64,000 bases of DNA from VXNE01 sp965200505 (GTDB lineage Bacteria; Pseudomonadota; Gammaproteobacteria; Pseudomonadales; Azotimanducaceae). The first letter of the stretch is position 1; each line of letters starts with the position of its first letter. The stretch lies in NCBI GenBank assembly GCA_965200505.1, contig OZ241343.1, positions 1,488,001 through 1,552,000 on the forward strand. The letters are read 5' to 3'. The notes below the pieces were generated by a model. The model worked only from the letters and a program-made list of their open reading frames with translations, did no database searches and was not told where the DNA came from. This document shows, piece by piece, positions 39,009 through 48,245 of this stretch. The position numbers and the translations under genes are program-made.

Positions 39009-40208
39009 GTGAACGTGATGGATTGGTGGTTTGGCGTGGTCGGCCCATCCGTTCCGACGCTCATCGTCTATGTGCTCGTGATGACGCATGTGACGATCGT
39101 GGCTGTGACCGTGTACCTGCACCGCTATTCGGCGCACCGGGCGCTCACGCTGCATCCGGCGGCGCAGCACTTCTTCCGCTTCTGGCTGTGGTTGACCACC
39201 GGCATGATCACCAAGGAGTGGACGGCGGTACACCGCAAGCACCATGCCCTCACCGAAACCGAGGAAGACCCGCACAGCCCCCGCATCCACGGCTTGGCGG
39301 CCATCGTCTTCGAGGGCGCCGAATACTACCGCCGCGGCGCCACGCCAGACACGTTGCAACGCTATGGCAAGGGCACGCCGGATGATTGGCTCGAACGCCG
39401 GCTCTACACGCCGCACACATCGGTGGGCGTCGGCCTCATGCTCATCATCGATCTCGCGCTGTTCGGCGTGTTGGGCCTCACGGTGTGGGCGGTGCAGATG
39501 CTCTGGATTCCGTTTCTGGCCGCCGGCATCGTCAACGGCGTCGGCCACTTCTGGGGCTATCGGAACTTCGAATGTCCAGACGCCGCCACCAATTTCGCGC
39601 CGTGGGGCATCCTCATCGGCGGCGAGGAGCTGCACAACAACCACCACACCTATCCCAACTCCGCGAAGCTGTCCGTGAAGCCGTGGGAGTTCGACTTGGG
39701 TTGGGCGTGGATTCGGGTGCTGCAGCATTTCGGCCTCGCCAAACCGCTTTCCACCGGCCCCATCGTGGCCCGCATGGAGGGCAAGACGGCCATCGACATG
39801 GAAACGACTTGGGCCGTGTTGAATGACCGCTTCCAAGTGATGGCGCGTTACGGCGAAGAGGTGGTGGCGCCCCTCGTGGAGCAGGAGTACCGCCGTGCGG
39901 ACCAAACCACGCGCCGGCTGTTGAAGCGCTCGAAGGAAATACTCTGCCGCCACGAAGGGCTGGTGGACGAAGGCCAGCGGCGGCGCATCGCCGCCGTGGT
40001 GGGCGCGAGCCCGGTGCTGCGCGTACTCTACGAGAAGCGCTTGGAGCTCAGCCAAGTTTGGTCGCTCAAGAGCCGCGGGGAAGACCTGCTGCACGCCTTC
40101 CACCAATGGTGCTTGGACGCCGAGGCCACCGGCATCCAAGCCTTGCGGGATTTCGTGCAGGACTTGCGCTCATATACGGTGCAACCGCAGCCATCCCGGC
40201 CGGTTTGA
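39009..40208 (+). CDS. Membrane fatty acid (acyl-CoA type) desaturase
   Basis: Di-iron membrane enzyme that puts a double bond into fatty acyl chains. 399 residues with the three histidine boxes HRYSAH, HRKHH and HNNHH and several membrane helices between them. The C-terminal 130 residues are soluble and not typical of the short forms. GTG 39009 is chosen because AAGGAGA lies 5 bases upstream; ATG 39018 is the alternative. It stands alone between mnmC and argS. Confidence 0.9.
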   Translation: MNVMDWWFGVVGPSVPTLIVYVLVMTHVTIVAVTVYLHRYSAHRALTLHPAAQHFFRFWLWLTTGMITKEWTAVHRKHHALTETEEDPHSPRIHGLAAIVFEGAEYYRRGATPDTLQRYGKGTPDDWLERRLYTPHTSVGVGLMLIIDLALFGVLGLTVWAVQMLWIPFLAAGIVNGVGHFWGYRNFECPDAATNFAPWGILIGGEELHNNHHTYPNSAKLSVKPWEFDLGWAWIRVLQHFGLAKPLSTGPIVARMEGKTAIDMETTWAVLNDRFQVMARYGEEVVAPLVEQEYRRADQTTRRLLKRSKEILCRHEGLVDEGQRRRIAAVVGASPVLRVLYEKRLELSQVWSLKSRGEDLLHAFHQWCLDAEATGIQALRDFVQDLRSYTVQPQPSRPV

Positions 40209-40241
40209 CGCCCGGCGCATAAAGCGCGGGAACGCCCGCGG

Positions 40242-41945
40242 CTACATCCGCTCGGCGGTCTCGATGCCGAGCAGGCCCAACCCCCGCCGCAGCGTCTCGC
40301 CGGTGATGGCGCAGAGCTTCAGGCGGCTGTCGCGCACCGGCGCCGGGGCGTCCAGCACCGGACAGGTCTCATAGAAGCGCGTGAAGGCACCCGCCAAGCC
40401 GTAGAGGTAGCCGCATAGGTAGTGCGGCAGCGCCTCCGCGGCGGCGGCTTCCAACGTCTCTTGGAAGCGCAGCAGCGCGACCCCGAGCCGATGTTCCGCC
40501 TCGGTGGCGATGAGCGGCGCGGCGTTTGAGGCGCCTTCAATCTCCACCCCGGCGCGCCGAAACAGGCTGCGGATGCGGGCGTAGGCATATTGCAGGTAGG
40601 GCGCGGTGTTGCCGTCGAAGCTAAGCATGGCGTCCCAGTCGAAGACATAGTCGCTGGCGCGATGGCGCATCAGATCGGCGTACTTCACGGCGCCAATGCC
40701 GACCACCCGCGCCACCTCGGCCGCCTCCGTCGCCGCCAAATCTGGGCTCTTCGTCCCCACAAGGCGAGCCGCGCGCTGCACCGCTTCGTCCAGCAAATCG
40801 GAGAGCTTCACCTGCCCACCTTCGCGGGTCTTGAACGGCCGGCCATCGCGGCCCATGACCGTCCCGAACGGCCGATGCTCCAAGCGGCACGTTGGCGGCG
40901 CGAAGGCGGCCAGGCGCACCACCGCGAAGAGCTGCTTGAAATGCAACGCTTGGCGGGCGTCGGTGAAGTAGCAGATGCGGTTCGCGCCGTATTGCCGCAG
41001 CCGATGGCGCACGGCGGCGAGGTCCGTCGTCGCGTACAGGTAGCCACCATCGCCCTTCTGCACGATCAGCGGCGCCTCAAAGCCATCGAGGAAGACGCAT
41101 TTCGCGCCTTCGGAGTCGGTGACGGCGGCGCCCAAGTCCGCCACCACCGTTGGCAGGTCGGCGTTGTAGCGGCTCTCGGGGTCCAAGTCCGCGTCGGTCA
41201 GGCTGACGCCCAGCTTCTCGTAGATGGACCGGCAATGCGACAGGGAGAGATCAATGAACCGCTGCCAATGCGCCTGCGCCGTCTCGTCGCCGGCCTGCAG
41301 GGCGACGACCATTTGCCGGGCGCGGTCGGCGAACTCGGTGTCCGCGTCGAAACGCGCACGGGCCGTCGTGTAGAAGGCTTCCAAGTCGCGGAGTTCCGCC
41401 GTCGCGGCGCCCTCGCCGGCGCTGCCCAAGTCCGCCAAGTGCGCGAGCAGCATGCCGAACTGCGTGCCCCAATCGCCGACGTGGTTCTGGCGGATGACTG
41501 CATGGCCCAGCGCTTCCAGTATGCGCGCCATGGCGTCGCCGATGATCGTGCTGCGCAGGTGGCCGACATGCATCTCCTTGGCAAGGTTCGGCGAGGAGTA
41601 GTCCACGACGATCTTGTCGGGGCATCGTGTGCGCTCGATGCTTGGCACGGTGAGGCTCTGCCCGACGAACGCCGGGGACAGGGTGACGTTGATGAAGCCG
41701 GCGCCGGCGACTTCAACGCGCTCCGCAACGTCCTGCACGCCATCGGCATTGAGCGCGGCCACCACCGCCTCGGCCACATCGCGTGGCTTGCGGCCGGCAC
41801 GCTTCGCGGCGGCCATCGCACCATTCGCTTGGTAGTCGCCGTACTCGGGGCGCCCGGCCGGCCGCAACGCCGGCTCCGCGGCGTCGAAGCCGGCGGCGGC
41901 GAAGGCGCGTGTGAAGCGCTCGGTCAGCGCGGCGCGCAAGTTCAT
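40242..41945 (-). CDS. argS: Arginyl-tRNA synthetase
   Basis: Charges tRNA-Arg. 567 residues: N-terminal Add1 domain, VDYSSPNLAKEMHVGHLRST (HIGH-type), the KGDGGYLYATTDLAA segment, the KTREGG loop in place of KMSKS, and the anticodon-binding C terminus ending LLGIETAERM. ATG 41945 is 4 bases after the cold-shock gene's stop, suggesting one transcript. The frame is open far upstream but that part is a shadow of the cold-shock gene. Confidence 0.95.
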   Translation of the reverse strand: MNLRAALTERFTRAFAAAGFDAAEPALRPAGRPEYGDYQANGAMAAAKRAGRKPRDVAEAVVAALNADGVQDVAERVEVAGAGFINVTLSPAFVGQSLTVPSIERTRCPDKIVVDYSSPNLAKEMHVGHLRSTIIGDAMARILEALGHAVIRQNHVGDWGTQFGMLLAHLADLGSAGEGAATAELRDLEAFYTTARARFDADTEFADRARQMVVALQAGDETAQAHWQRFIDLSLSHCRSIYEKLGVSLTDADLDPESRYNADLPTVVADLGAAVTDSEGAKCVFLDGFEAPLIVQKGDGGYLYATTDLAAVRHRLRQYGANRICYFTDARQALHFKQLFAVVRLAAFAPPTCRLEHRPFGTVMGRDGRPFKTREGGQVKLSDLLDEAVQRAARLVGTKSPDLAATEAAEVARVVGIGAVKYADLMRHRASDYVFDWDAMLSFDGNTAPYLQYAYARIRSLFRRAGVEIEGASNAAPLIATEAEHRLGVALLRFQETLEAAAAEALPHYLCGYLYGLAGAFTRFYETCPVLDAPAPVRDSRLKLCAITGETLRRGLGLLGIETAERM

Positions 41946-41949
41946 CGGC

Positions 41950-42372
41950 TCAGCCGTCGGCCAGCGCCACCTGCTCGGCTTGCCAGCCCTTGCTGCGGGA
42001 CACCGGCACGAAGGACACCCGGTCGCCTTCCTTGAGGCTGCCGCGCCCGGCGCCTTGGATGCAGCGGTGATGCACGAAGAGCTCCCCGCCCGTGTCGCGG
42101 ACGATGAAGCCATAGCCCTTGGTGCGGTTGAACCACTTGACGGTGCCGCGTTCCACCGCCGCCCCGTCAGGCACTGGCGCCGCACCGGGCGCCGCGGCGG
42201 TTGCCGCCGTGCCCCGCGCCAAGCGAACGCCGGCCAGCGCCGAGGCCATGCAGGCGAGCACGGTGAGCGCAAGGGCGCCGACTTTGTCGCCATCGAAAAG
42301 CCAGAAACTCGCCTGGGCGGCCACCACGGCGATGAACGCCGCCACCATGCAGGCGAACGCAAGCGGTTTCAC
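41950..42372 (-). CDS. Membrane-anchored cold-shock domain protein
   Basis: 140 residues. Two hydrophobic segments at the N terminus (about 5-21 and 31-48) and an alanine/proline linker precede a cold-shock domain: GTVKWFNRTKGYGFI, then ELFVHHRCI (RNP1 and RNP2 motifs). Binds single-stranded nucleic acid by analogy; membrane tethering is inferred. It lies between a small membrane protein gene and argS on the same strand. Confidence 0.83.
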   Translation of the reverse strand: MKPLAFACMVAAFIAVVAAQASFWLFDGDKVGALALTVLACMASALAGVRLARGTAATAAAPGAAPVPDGAAVERGTVKWFNRTKGYGFIVRDTGGELFVHHRCIQGAGRGSLKEGDRVSFVPVSRSKGWQAEQVALADG

Positions 42373-42378
42373 GTCGCG

Positions 42379-42903
42379 TCAGCCGGCCGCGTCTTGGGGC
42401 TTGGCTGCCACCGTCGCCTCGGCGGGCGGCGCGGGTGGCACTGGCGTTTCTTCGGCGGCATCGGCCGCGTCCACCGGCGGCGCGAACAACACGCCCAAGC
42501 AGCCCGACCCCATGCTGGCGATCAAGATCGTGGCCACGAAACCGGCGTGGCTGCCGTCTTGGAACAGTTGGTGGTACAAGGCGCCCAACACGCCGCCCAA
42601 CACGCCGACCCCGCAGGACATGGCAATCTGCCGCAGCGTGGGATTCGGCAGGTTCTCGTCGTCCGTGCTGCCGTCGTCCTCCGTGTCGTAGATGTCGAAC
42701 CGCTCCTCGCGCGGCACGAAGTAGGTGCCGGCCAACGCGGAGCCCACGCAAGAGACGATCAGCGTGCCGAAGAGGCCCACCGGGAAGCCGAGCAGCGGCA
42801 GCGGGTGGCCGTCCACCGGCCAAGCGTAGATTTCGCCGCACACGACCGCGATCAGCGCCGCCATCGCGCACACCGGACCGAACGTTCGCACCGCCTTCCT
42901 CAT
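42379..42903 (-). CDS. Small multi-pass membrane protein of unknown function
   Basis: 174 residues with about four hydrophobic segments (near residues 7-23, 36-60, 93-112 and 121-142), an acidic stretch in the middle (DTEDDGSTDDEN) and an alanine/proline-rich acidic C terminus. No family recognised. It overlaps the upstream cyclophilin gene by 4 bases. The N-terminal layout resembles the membrane part of the adjoining cold-shock protein, so the two may share an origin. Confidence 0.7.
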   Translation of the reverse strand: MRKAVRTFGPVCAMAALIAVVCGEIYAWPVDGHPLPLLGFPVGLFGTLIVSCVGSALAGTYFVPREERFDIYDTEDDGSTDDENLPNPTLRQIAMSCGVGVLGGVLGALYHQLFQDGSHAGFVATILIASMGSGCLGVLFAPPVDAADAAEETPVPPAPPAEATVAAKPQDAAG

Positions 42904-43463
42904 TGCCGCCTCGCCTTCCTGATGACGACGGGCTCGACGGGCACGTCGTGCATCCCGCTCCGCATGGTGGTGTCCACCGCGGCGATGGCATCCACCACCG
43001 GCATCCCCTCGGTCACTCTGCCGAACACCGTGTAGCCCGGCTTCCAGCGGCGATGATCCAAGCTGTCATTATCCCGCAGGTTGATGAAGAACTGCGCCCC
43101 GGCCGAGTCTGGATCCTCAAGCCGCGCCATCGCCACGGTGTAGCGCTCGTTGCGCAACCCGTTCGACGATTCGTTCGGCACCGTGCGCGGCGCTTCCCGG
43201 TAAGCCATGTCCGCGCTGTGGCCACCGGCTTGAATGACGAAGTCCGCAATGACGCGATGGAAGATGAGGCCGGCGTAGTGGCCGGCATCCACCAAGGCCA
43301 GGAAGTTATCCACCGTCTGTGGCGCCTCGGCTTGGAAGAGCTCGATGGCCAAGTCTCCCATGGACGTCTCCAGCACCACCACCGGACGCTCCGTTTCCGC
43401 GGCCGACGACACAGCCATGACCAACCACATCAATGCGGCGCCTGTGCGCAATGACGCAATCAT
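42900..43463 (-). CDS. Cyclophilin-type peptidyl-prolyl isomerase, exported
   Basis: Catalyses proline cis-trans isomerisation. 187 residues from ATG 43463. A signal peptide (MIASLRTGAALMWLVMAVSSA) is followed by the cyclophilin domain with ETSMGDLAIELF, FHRVI-DFVIQAGG, GAQFFINL and YTVFGRV. Expected in the periplasm. ATG 43487 is the alternative. It overlaps pdxJ by 4 bases. Confidence 0.87.
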   Translation of the reverse strand: MIASLRTGAALMWLVMAVSSAAETERPVVVLETSMGDLAIELFQAEAPQTVDNFLALVDAGHYAGLIFHRVIADFVIQAGGHSADMAYREAPRTVPNESSNGLRNERYTVAMARLEDPDSAGAQFFINLRDNDSLDHRRWKPGYTVFGRVTEGMPVVDAIAAVDTTMRSGMHDVPVEPVVIRKARRQ

Positions 43464-44263
43464 AGGAGGGCCTCCTGTCGCGCGCACCCTTTCTTGAGCG
43501 CGGCCAAATACGCGCCCACCGCCGGGCGCAAGCCAAGGCAGAGCGCATCGGCAATCAACGCATGGCCGATGGACACCTCCGCGATGTCGCCCAAGGCAAT
43601 GAACGCCGGTAGATTGACGAGGTTGAGATCATGCCCCGCGTTCACGCCGAGGCCGGCCGCCTTGGCGGCGTCGATGGCGGCCCGGTACGTTTCCAACGAG
43701 CGCCGCGTGTCCGGGTGGTCGAGGCCGCACCGCTCGGCCAGCTCCGCGTACGGGCCGGTGTAGAGCTCGACGCGATCGACGCCACACTGCTTGGCAAGGG
43801 CCACCTGTTGCAGGTGCGGGTCCAGAAACAAGCTCACGCGGATGCCCCAAGCGCGGCATTTGGCGGCGAAGGCGCTCACCCGCGCCGCCGCGCCGGCATC
43901 CGTCAAATCCCAACCGTGGTCGGAGGTGAGCTGGTGCTCCGCATCCGGCACCAAGGTCGCCTGCGCCGGCTTGGCGGCTTCCACCAAGCGCTCAAAGCCG
44001 GGATAGCCATCCCGCGGCCCCGCGTCCGGGTTCCCCTCGATGTTGAACTCCACGTTGGCGTGCCGCTTCAGGAGGGCCGCGATGGCGGCCACGTCGGCGG
44101 GCCGGATATGGCGTTGGTCTGGGCGCGGATGCACCGTGATGCCCCGCGCGCCGGCGTCAATCACCGTCTGTGCCGCACCGACCACCGAGGGCCGCTCCCC
44201 GCCGCGCGCGTTGCGCAGCCAAGCGACCTTGTTGACATTGACCGAGAGGGCCGTCAAGACCAT
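43460..44263 (-). CDS. pdxJ: Pyridoxine 5'-phosphate synthase
   Basis: Condenses 1-deoxyxylulose 5-phosphate with 3-amino-2-oxopropyl phosphate in vitamin B6 synthesis. 267 residues with LSVNVNKVAWLRNARGG, ITVHPRPDQRHI, EFNIEGNP and GLGVNAGHDL, the barrel signatures. ATG 44263 is the start; the longer open frame is a shadow of the SH3 gene's end, which it overlaps by 10 bases. Confidence 0.94.
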   Translation of the reverse strand: MVLTALSVNVNKVAWLRNARGGERPSVVGAAQTVIDAGARGITVHPRPDQRHIRPADVAAIAALLKRHANVEFNIEGNPDAGPRDGYPGFERLVEAAKPAQATLVPDAEHQLTSDHGWDLTDAGAAARVSAFAAKCRAWGIRVSLFLDPHLQQVALAKQCGVDRVELYTGPYAELAERCGLDHPDTRRSLETYRAAIDAAKAAGLGVNAGHDLNLVNLPAFIALGDIAEVSIGHALIADALCLGLRPAVGAYLAALKKGCARQEALL

Positions 44264-44919
44264 GCGCTGCGCCGCGGCCGCGACTTGACCGCGAACCCGA
44301 TCAGGAAGCCCAACAACACCAGCCCGGCACCGATGAGCATCCATTGCCGTTCGACGTTCACCTGCAGCCGGGCGGCGGCGTCCGCCAAATCGTCCACTTC
44401 GCCGCGCAGCCCGGCGTTCTCATCCGCCAAGCGCTGATTCTCCGCGTGAACGTTGATCTCAGACTCGAACAGGCTGCGGAACTCGGTGAACTCGGTTTGC
44501 AGAGCGTCATGGCGCTGCTGCAACTCGATGTTCAGCTCCTCCACCTCCCGCACATGCGCCAACTCCGTCGCCACCGCGGATTCACCCCCTTCGAGCAAAG
44601 CGCCCAAGCGCTCGATTTCCGCGTTGGCCTCCTCAAGCCGCGCCGCGGCGACGGGTTCGCTCACCAGATATTGGCGCGGCAACCAGCCCGTCATGCCGGT
44701 CTCGGTGCGCACTTCGGTGAACCCCGCCGCTTCGTCCTCGCTCAACACTTCGAGGGTCATGCCGCTCGGCAGGCCCCAGTGCAGGATGCGGTGTTCGCCC
44801 GATGGCCCGGCGCGAAGCGGCACCCGAAGCTCATCCGAGATGTAGCGGACCTCGGCCCCGGCCTGCCCGGCCAACGCCACGAGCGCCGCCGTGAGGAACC
44901 CGCGCACGGCCCCGCTCAC
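44254..44919 (-). CDS. SH3b and coiled-coil membrane protein (TIGR04211 type)
   Basis: 221 residues from GTG 44919, which has GGAGGAGG upstream and overlaps the yciB stop. Signal peptide (FLTAALVALAGQAGA), bacterial SH3 domain (VRYISDELRVPLRAGPS to GWLPRQYL), a long coiled coil (about 85-185) and a C-terminal membrane helix (LIGAGLVLLGFLIGF) with a basic end. Cell-envelope protein of unknown role, like YgiM. Confidence 0.83.
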   Translation of the reverse strand: MSGAVRGFLTAALVALAGQAGAEVRYISDELRVPLRAGPSGEHRILHWGLPSGMTLEVLSEDEAAGFTEVRTETGMTGWLPRQYLVSEPVAAARLEEANAEIERLGALLEGGESAVATELAHVREVEELNIELQQRHDALQTEFTEFRSLFESEINVHAENQRLADENAGLRGEVDDLADAAARLQVNVERQWMLIGAGLVLLGFLIGFAVKSRPRRSAWS

Positions 44920-45476
44920 CCTTCGACCTCCTCCGGCGCCGCCTCGGACGCCAAGTGCCCGCCGGCAACGAGGTATGCCCCCGTGGCGACGGCCAGCAAC
45001 AGCGGGATGGCGAAGGCGGAGACCAACTTGTACGTCACCCACGCCGCCTCGCTGAAGCCAAACGCGACGAAGAGGTTGGCGCCACCGGCGAGGGCCAAGG
45101 CAACCCCCCAACCCCAAGTGACGTGGGCCCACGCCCGGGCCGGCAGCGTGACGGCCTTGCCGAGCGCCCGCTCAACGTAATCGCCACGCCCCACATAGCG
45201 GCTGCCCACCAGCGCCAGCGCCATCACCCAATACACGATGGTGGGCTTCCATTGAATGAACAGCGCATCCCGGAAGGCGAGCGTCAGCCCCCCCGAACCG
45301 AGCGCCACCCACATCACCACCCACATTTGCCGGCTGATGGGCCGCTTGGTGAGCTTGAAGAACGCCACCTGGGCCACCGCGCTCGCCATCAACGCGGCGG
45401 TGGCGACGAAGATGTCCGTGAAGGCATACACCGCGACGAACGCGATGACGGGCAGGAAGTCCACCAACTGCTTCAT
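44916..45476 (-). CDS. yciB: Inner membrane-spanning protein YciB (septation protein IspZ family)
   Basis: 186 residues with five or six membrane helices, starting MKQLVDFLPVIAFVAVY, with LTKRPISRQMW and FIQWKPTIVYW, all typical. Linked to envelope integrity and septation. ATG 45476 is the real start; the longer frame lies antisense to yciO. Divergent from yciO with 21 bases between starts. Confidence 0.92.
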   Translation of the reverse strand: MKQLVDFLPVIAFVAVYAFTDIFVATAALMASAVAQVAFFKLTKRPISRQMWVVMWVALGSGGLTLAFRDALFIQWKPTIVYWVMALALVGSRYVGRGDYVERALGKAVTLPARAWAHVTWGWGVALALAGGANLFVAFGFSEAAWVTYKLVSAFAIPLLLAVATGAYLVAGGHLASEAAPEEVEG

Positions 45477-45497
45477 AACTAGCGGATAATACCGGCT

Positions 45498-46109
45498 GTG
45501 AGCCAATTCTTCAGCGTTCATCCCACCCATCCGCAGACGCGCCTCTTGACTCGCGCCGCGGCCATCGTCGCCGACGGCGGGGTCATCGCGTACCCGACGG
45601 ATTCCACCTACGCGCTCGGCTGCCACATTGGCGACAAGGCCGCCCTCGACCGGGTGCGTGAGATCCGCGCCCTGCATCCGCGGCATCTCTTCACGCTGAT
45701 GTGCCGCGACCTCTCGGAACTGGCGGCCTACGCGATGGTCGATAACACGAGCTACCGCATCATCAAGCGCTACACGCCCGGCCCCATCACTTTCGTGCTG
45801 AGAGCGACCCGCGAGGTGCCCCGGCGTCTGATGAGCCGGCGCCGCACCATCGGCCTGCGCGTGCCCAATTGCCCGGTGAGCCACGGCCTGCTCGCGCTGC
45901 TCGGCGAACCGATGATGTCCACCAGCTTGGTGCTGCCCCAAGACTCAAGCGCCCTCACCGAAGCCGACGCGATTCGGCAGCGCTTGGAAGGCTCCGTCGA
46001 TCTCATTTTGGATGGCGGCACCCGCTCGCCCGACCCGACCACGGTGGTGGACCTCACCGGCGAGGTGCCCAACGTCACCCGCCCGGGCCTCGTCGAGTTG
46101 GAGTTATGA
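45498..46109 (+). CDS. yciO: YciO-type Sua5/YrdC family protein
   Basis: 203 residues of the YrdC fold that binds nucleotide and double-stranded RNA: VIAYPTDSTYALGCHIGDKAA, then KRYTPGPITFVLRAT and RRTIGLRVPNCPV, ending VVDLTGEVPNVTRPG. The TsaC/Sua5 relatives make threonylcarbamoyl-adenylate for tRNA t6A; YciO's own role is less clear. GTG start. First gene of a plus-strand run yciO-trpS-scpA-scpB-rluB. Confidence 0.9.
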   Translation: MSQFFSVHPTHPQTRLLTRAAAIVADGGVIAYPTDSTYALGCHIGDKAALDRVREIRALHPRHLFTLMCRDLSELAAYAMVDNTSYRIIKRYTPGPITFVLRATREVPRRLMSRRRTIGLRVPNCPVSHGLLALLGEPMMSTSLVLPQDSSALTEADAIRQRLEGSVDLILDGGTRSPDPTTVVDLTGEVPNVTRPGLVELEL

Positions 46110-46137
46110 TGCTGCCCGATCGCTACTTGGCATCCCT

Positions 46138-47349
46138 GTGAGCAACGACTCGGAACAACGGGTTGTGTCTGGGATGCGGCCCACCGGCCGCATGCACATT
46201 GGCCACTACCACGGTGCGCTGAAGAACTGGGTGCAGCTTCAGCACCAGTACGAGTGCTTCTTCTTCGTGGCGGACTGGCACGCCCTCACCACGCACTACC
46301 AGAACCCCGAGATCATCGAGCAGAACACCCTCGACATGGTGGTGGATTGGCTGGCGACCGGCTTGAGCCCCGGCGCTTCCACCCTGTTCGTGCAGAGCCG
46401 TGTGCCTGAACACGCCGAATTGCATCTGCTCTTGTCCATGATTACGCCGGTGAGCTGGCTGGAACGGGTGCCGAGCTACAAGGACCAACAGCAGAAGCTC
46501 AACGATCGGGACCTCTCCACCTACGGCTTCCTCGGCTACCCCCTGCTGCAATCCGCGGACGTGCTGATCTATCGCGCCGGCAAGGTGCCGGTGGGCGCGG
46601 ACCAAGTGGCGCACATCGAGTTCATGCGCGAGGTGGCGCGCCGCTTCAACCACATCTACGGCAAAGAGCCGGATTTCGAGGAACATGCGCAGGCGGCCAT
46701 CCGCAAGATGGGGCGCAAGGCGGCGCGGCTTTACCTGGGGGCCCGGCGCGATTACTTGGAGCGTGGCGACCGCGAATCCCTCGAACGGGCGCGGGCGCTG
46801 TTGGGCGAGCAGCAGAACCTCTCCATCGGCGACCGCGAGCGGCTGTTCGGCTACTTGGAAGGCGGCGGCCGCATCATCCTCGCCGAAACCCAGGCACTGC
46901 TCACCGAGACGCCGGTGATTCCCGGCATCGACGGCGACAAGATGTCCAAGTCCTACGGCAACACCATTGGCTTGCGGGAAGACCCGGCCGAAGTGGAACG
47001 CAAGCTCCGCACCATGCCCACCGACCCGGCGCGGGTGCGCCGCAAGGATCCCGGCAACCCCGACAATTGCCCGGTGTTCGCCCTGCACAAAACGCTTTCG
47101 GAAGCATCGGTGAGCGCTTGGGCGGCGGAGAACTGCCGCTCGGCGGGCATCGGTTGCGTGGACTGCAAGCGGCCCTTGATCGACGCCATCATCAAGGAGC
47201 AGGCGCCGTTCCGCGAGCGCGCCGAACAATACGAGCGCGACCCCAACTTGGTGCGCGCCATCATCGTCGAAGGTTCCGAAGCGGCGCGGGACGTGGCCAA
47301 GGAGACGATGGAGGCCGTGCGCGCCGCGGTGGGCGTCAGCCACCGATGA
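46138..47349 (+). CDS. trpS: Tryptophanyl-tRNA synthetase
   Basis: Charges tRNA-Trp. 403 residues, the longer type. Visible: SGMRPTGRMHIGHYHGALKNW (HIGH), FFVADWHALTT, PVGADQ-AHIEF and DGDKMSKSYGN (KMSKS). GTG 46138 gives a normal N terminus. It overlaps scpA by 4 bases. Confidence 0.95.
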   Translation: MSNDSEQRVVSGMRPTGRMHIGHYHGALKNWVQLQHQYECFFFVADWHALTTHYQNPEIIEQNTLDMVVDWLATGLSPGASTLFVQSRVPEHAELHLLLSMITPVSWLERVPSYKDQQQKLNDRDLSTYGFLGYPLLQSADVLIYRAGKVPVGADQVAHIEFMREVARRFNHIYGKEPDFEEHAQAAIRKMGRKAARLYLGARRDYLERGDRESLERARALLGEQQNLSIGDRERLFGYLEGGGRIILAETQALLTETPVIPGIDGDKMSKSYGNTIGLREDPAEVERKLRTMPTDPARVRRKDPGNPDNCPVFALHKTLSEASVSAWAAENCRSAGIGCVDCKRPLIDAIIKEQAPFRERAEQYERDPNLVRAIIVEGSEAARDVAKETMEAVRAAVGVSHR

Positions 47350-48245
47350 AAGCCGGCGACGAACACGACGAGCGCTCCCCGGGCGCCGGCACCGCGCCGG
47401 AGCCGAACGACCGGCCGGGCACCCGGCTGGAGGCTGCGCGACGCGACCGGCCGGGAGAAATGTTGGCCGTGGTGGGCGGCGAGGTGGTGGATGCCCTGCC
47501 GGCCGATCTGCACATCCCACCCGACGCCCTCGAAGTGTTTCTGGAGACGTTCGAGGGCCCCTTGGACCTCCTCCTCTATCTCATTCGGCGCCGCAACCTC
47601 GACATCCTCGAGGTGAGGGTCGCGGAAGTCACCGACCAATACCTCCGCTACATCGAGTTGATGCAGGCATTCGAGTTCACCTTGGCCGGCGAATATCTGG
47701 CGATGGCCGCCACCTTGGCGGAAATCAAATCACGCCTGTTGCTGCCGCGCGCGGAAAGCGCCGAAGAGGAACCCGACGATCCGGCCGCCGAGCTGATACG
47801 CCGGCTGCAGGAGTACGAGCGCTTCAAGGACGCCGCCGAACGTCTCGGCGACCTGCCGCGTCTTGAGCGCGACGTGTTCGTCGGCAGCGCGACCGCGCCG
47901 CATCTCGTCGTCACGCGCCCCATGCCCAGCGTGGATATGCGCGAACTGATGCTGGCGCTGGCCGACGTGCTGCATCGCGCGGACTTGAATGAACGCCATG
48001 CCGTGCAGATGGAAGCGCTGTCCGTGCGCGAACGCATGTCCCACGTGCTGGCGAGCGTGGGCGCCAGCGAGCGCTTCCTGCCCTTCGGTGCCCTCTTCTC
48101 GCTGGACGAAGGGCGGCGCGGCGTGGTCGTCACCTTCCTAGCGCTCTTGGAGCTCTGCCGGGAGGGTTTGATCGAGCTGGTGCAACATCGGCCGTTCGCC
48201 CCCATCTATGTGCGTGGCGCCCAGCCAAGCGCTGCCGATGCTTGA
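47346..48245 (+). CDS. scpA: Segregation and condensation protein A
   Basis: Kleisin subunit that bridges SMC heads with ScpB. 299 residues: a charged, disordered-looking first 55 residues, then FEGPLDLLLYLIRRRNLDI, the LAGEYLAMAATLAEIKSRLLLP helix and a winged-helix C terminus (FLALLELCREGLIEL). A second in-frame ATG at 47460 would drop most of the extra N terminus. It overlaps trpS and scpB. Confidence 0.92.
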   Translation: MKAGDEHDERSPGAGTAPEPNDRPGTRLEAARRDRPGEMLAVVGGEVVDALPADLHIPPDALEVFLETFEGPLDLLLYLIRRRNLDILEVRVAEVTDQYLRYIELMQAFEFTLAGEYLAMAATLAEIKSRLLLPRAESAEEEPDDPAAELIRRLQEYERFKDAAERLGDLPRLERDVFVGSATAPHLVVTRPMPSVDMRELMLALADVLHRADLNERHAVQMEALSVRERMSHVLASVGASERFLPFGALFSLDEGRRGVVVTFLALLELCREGLIELVQHRPFAPIYVRGAQPSAADA

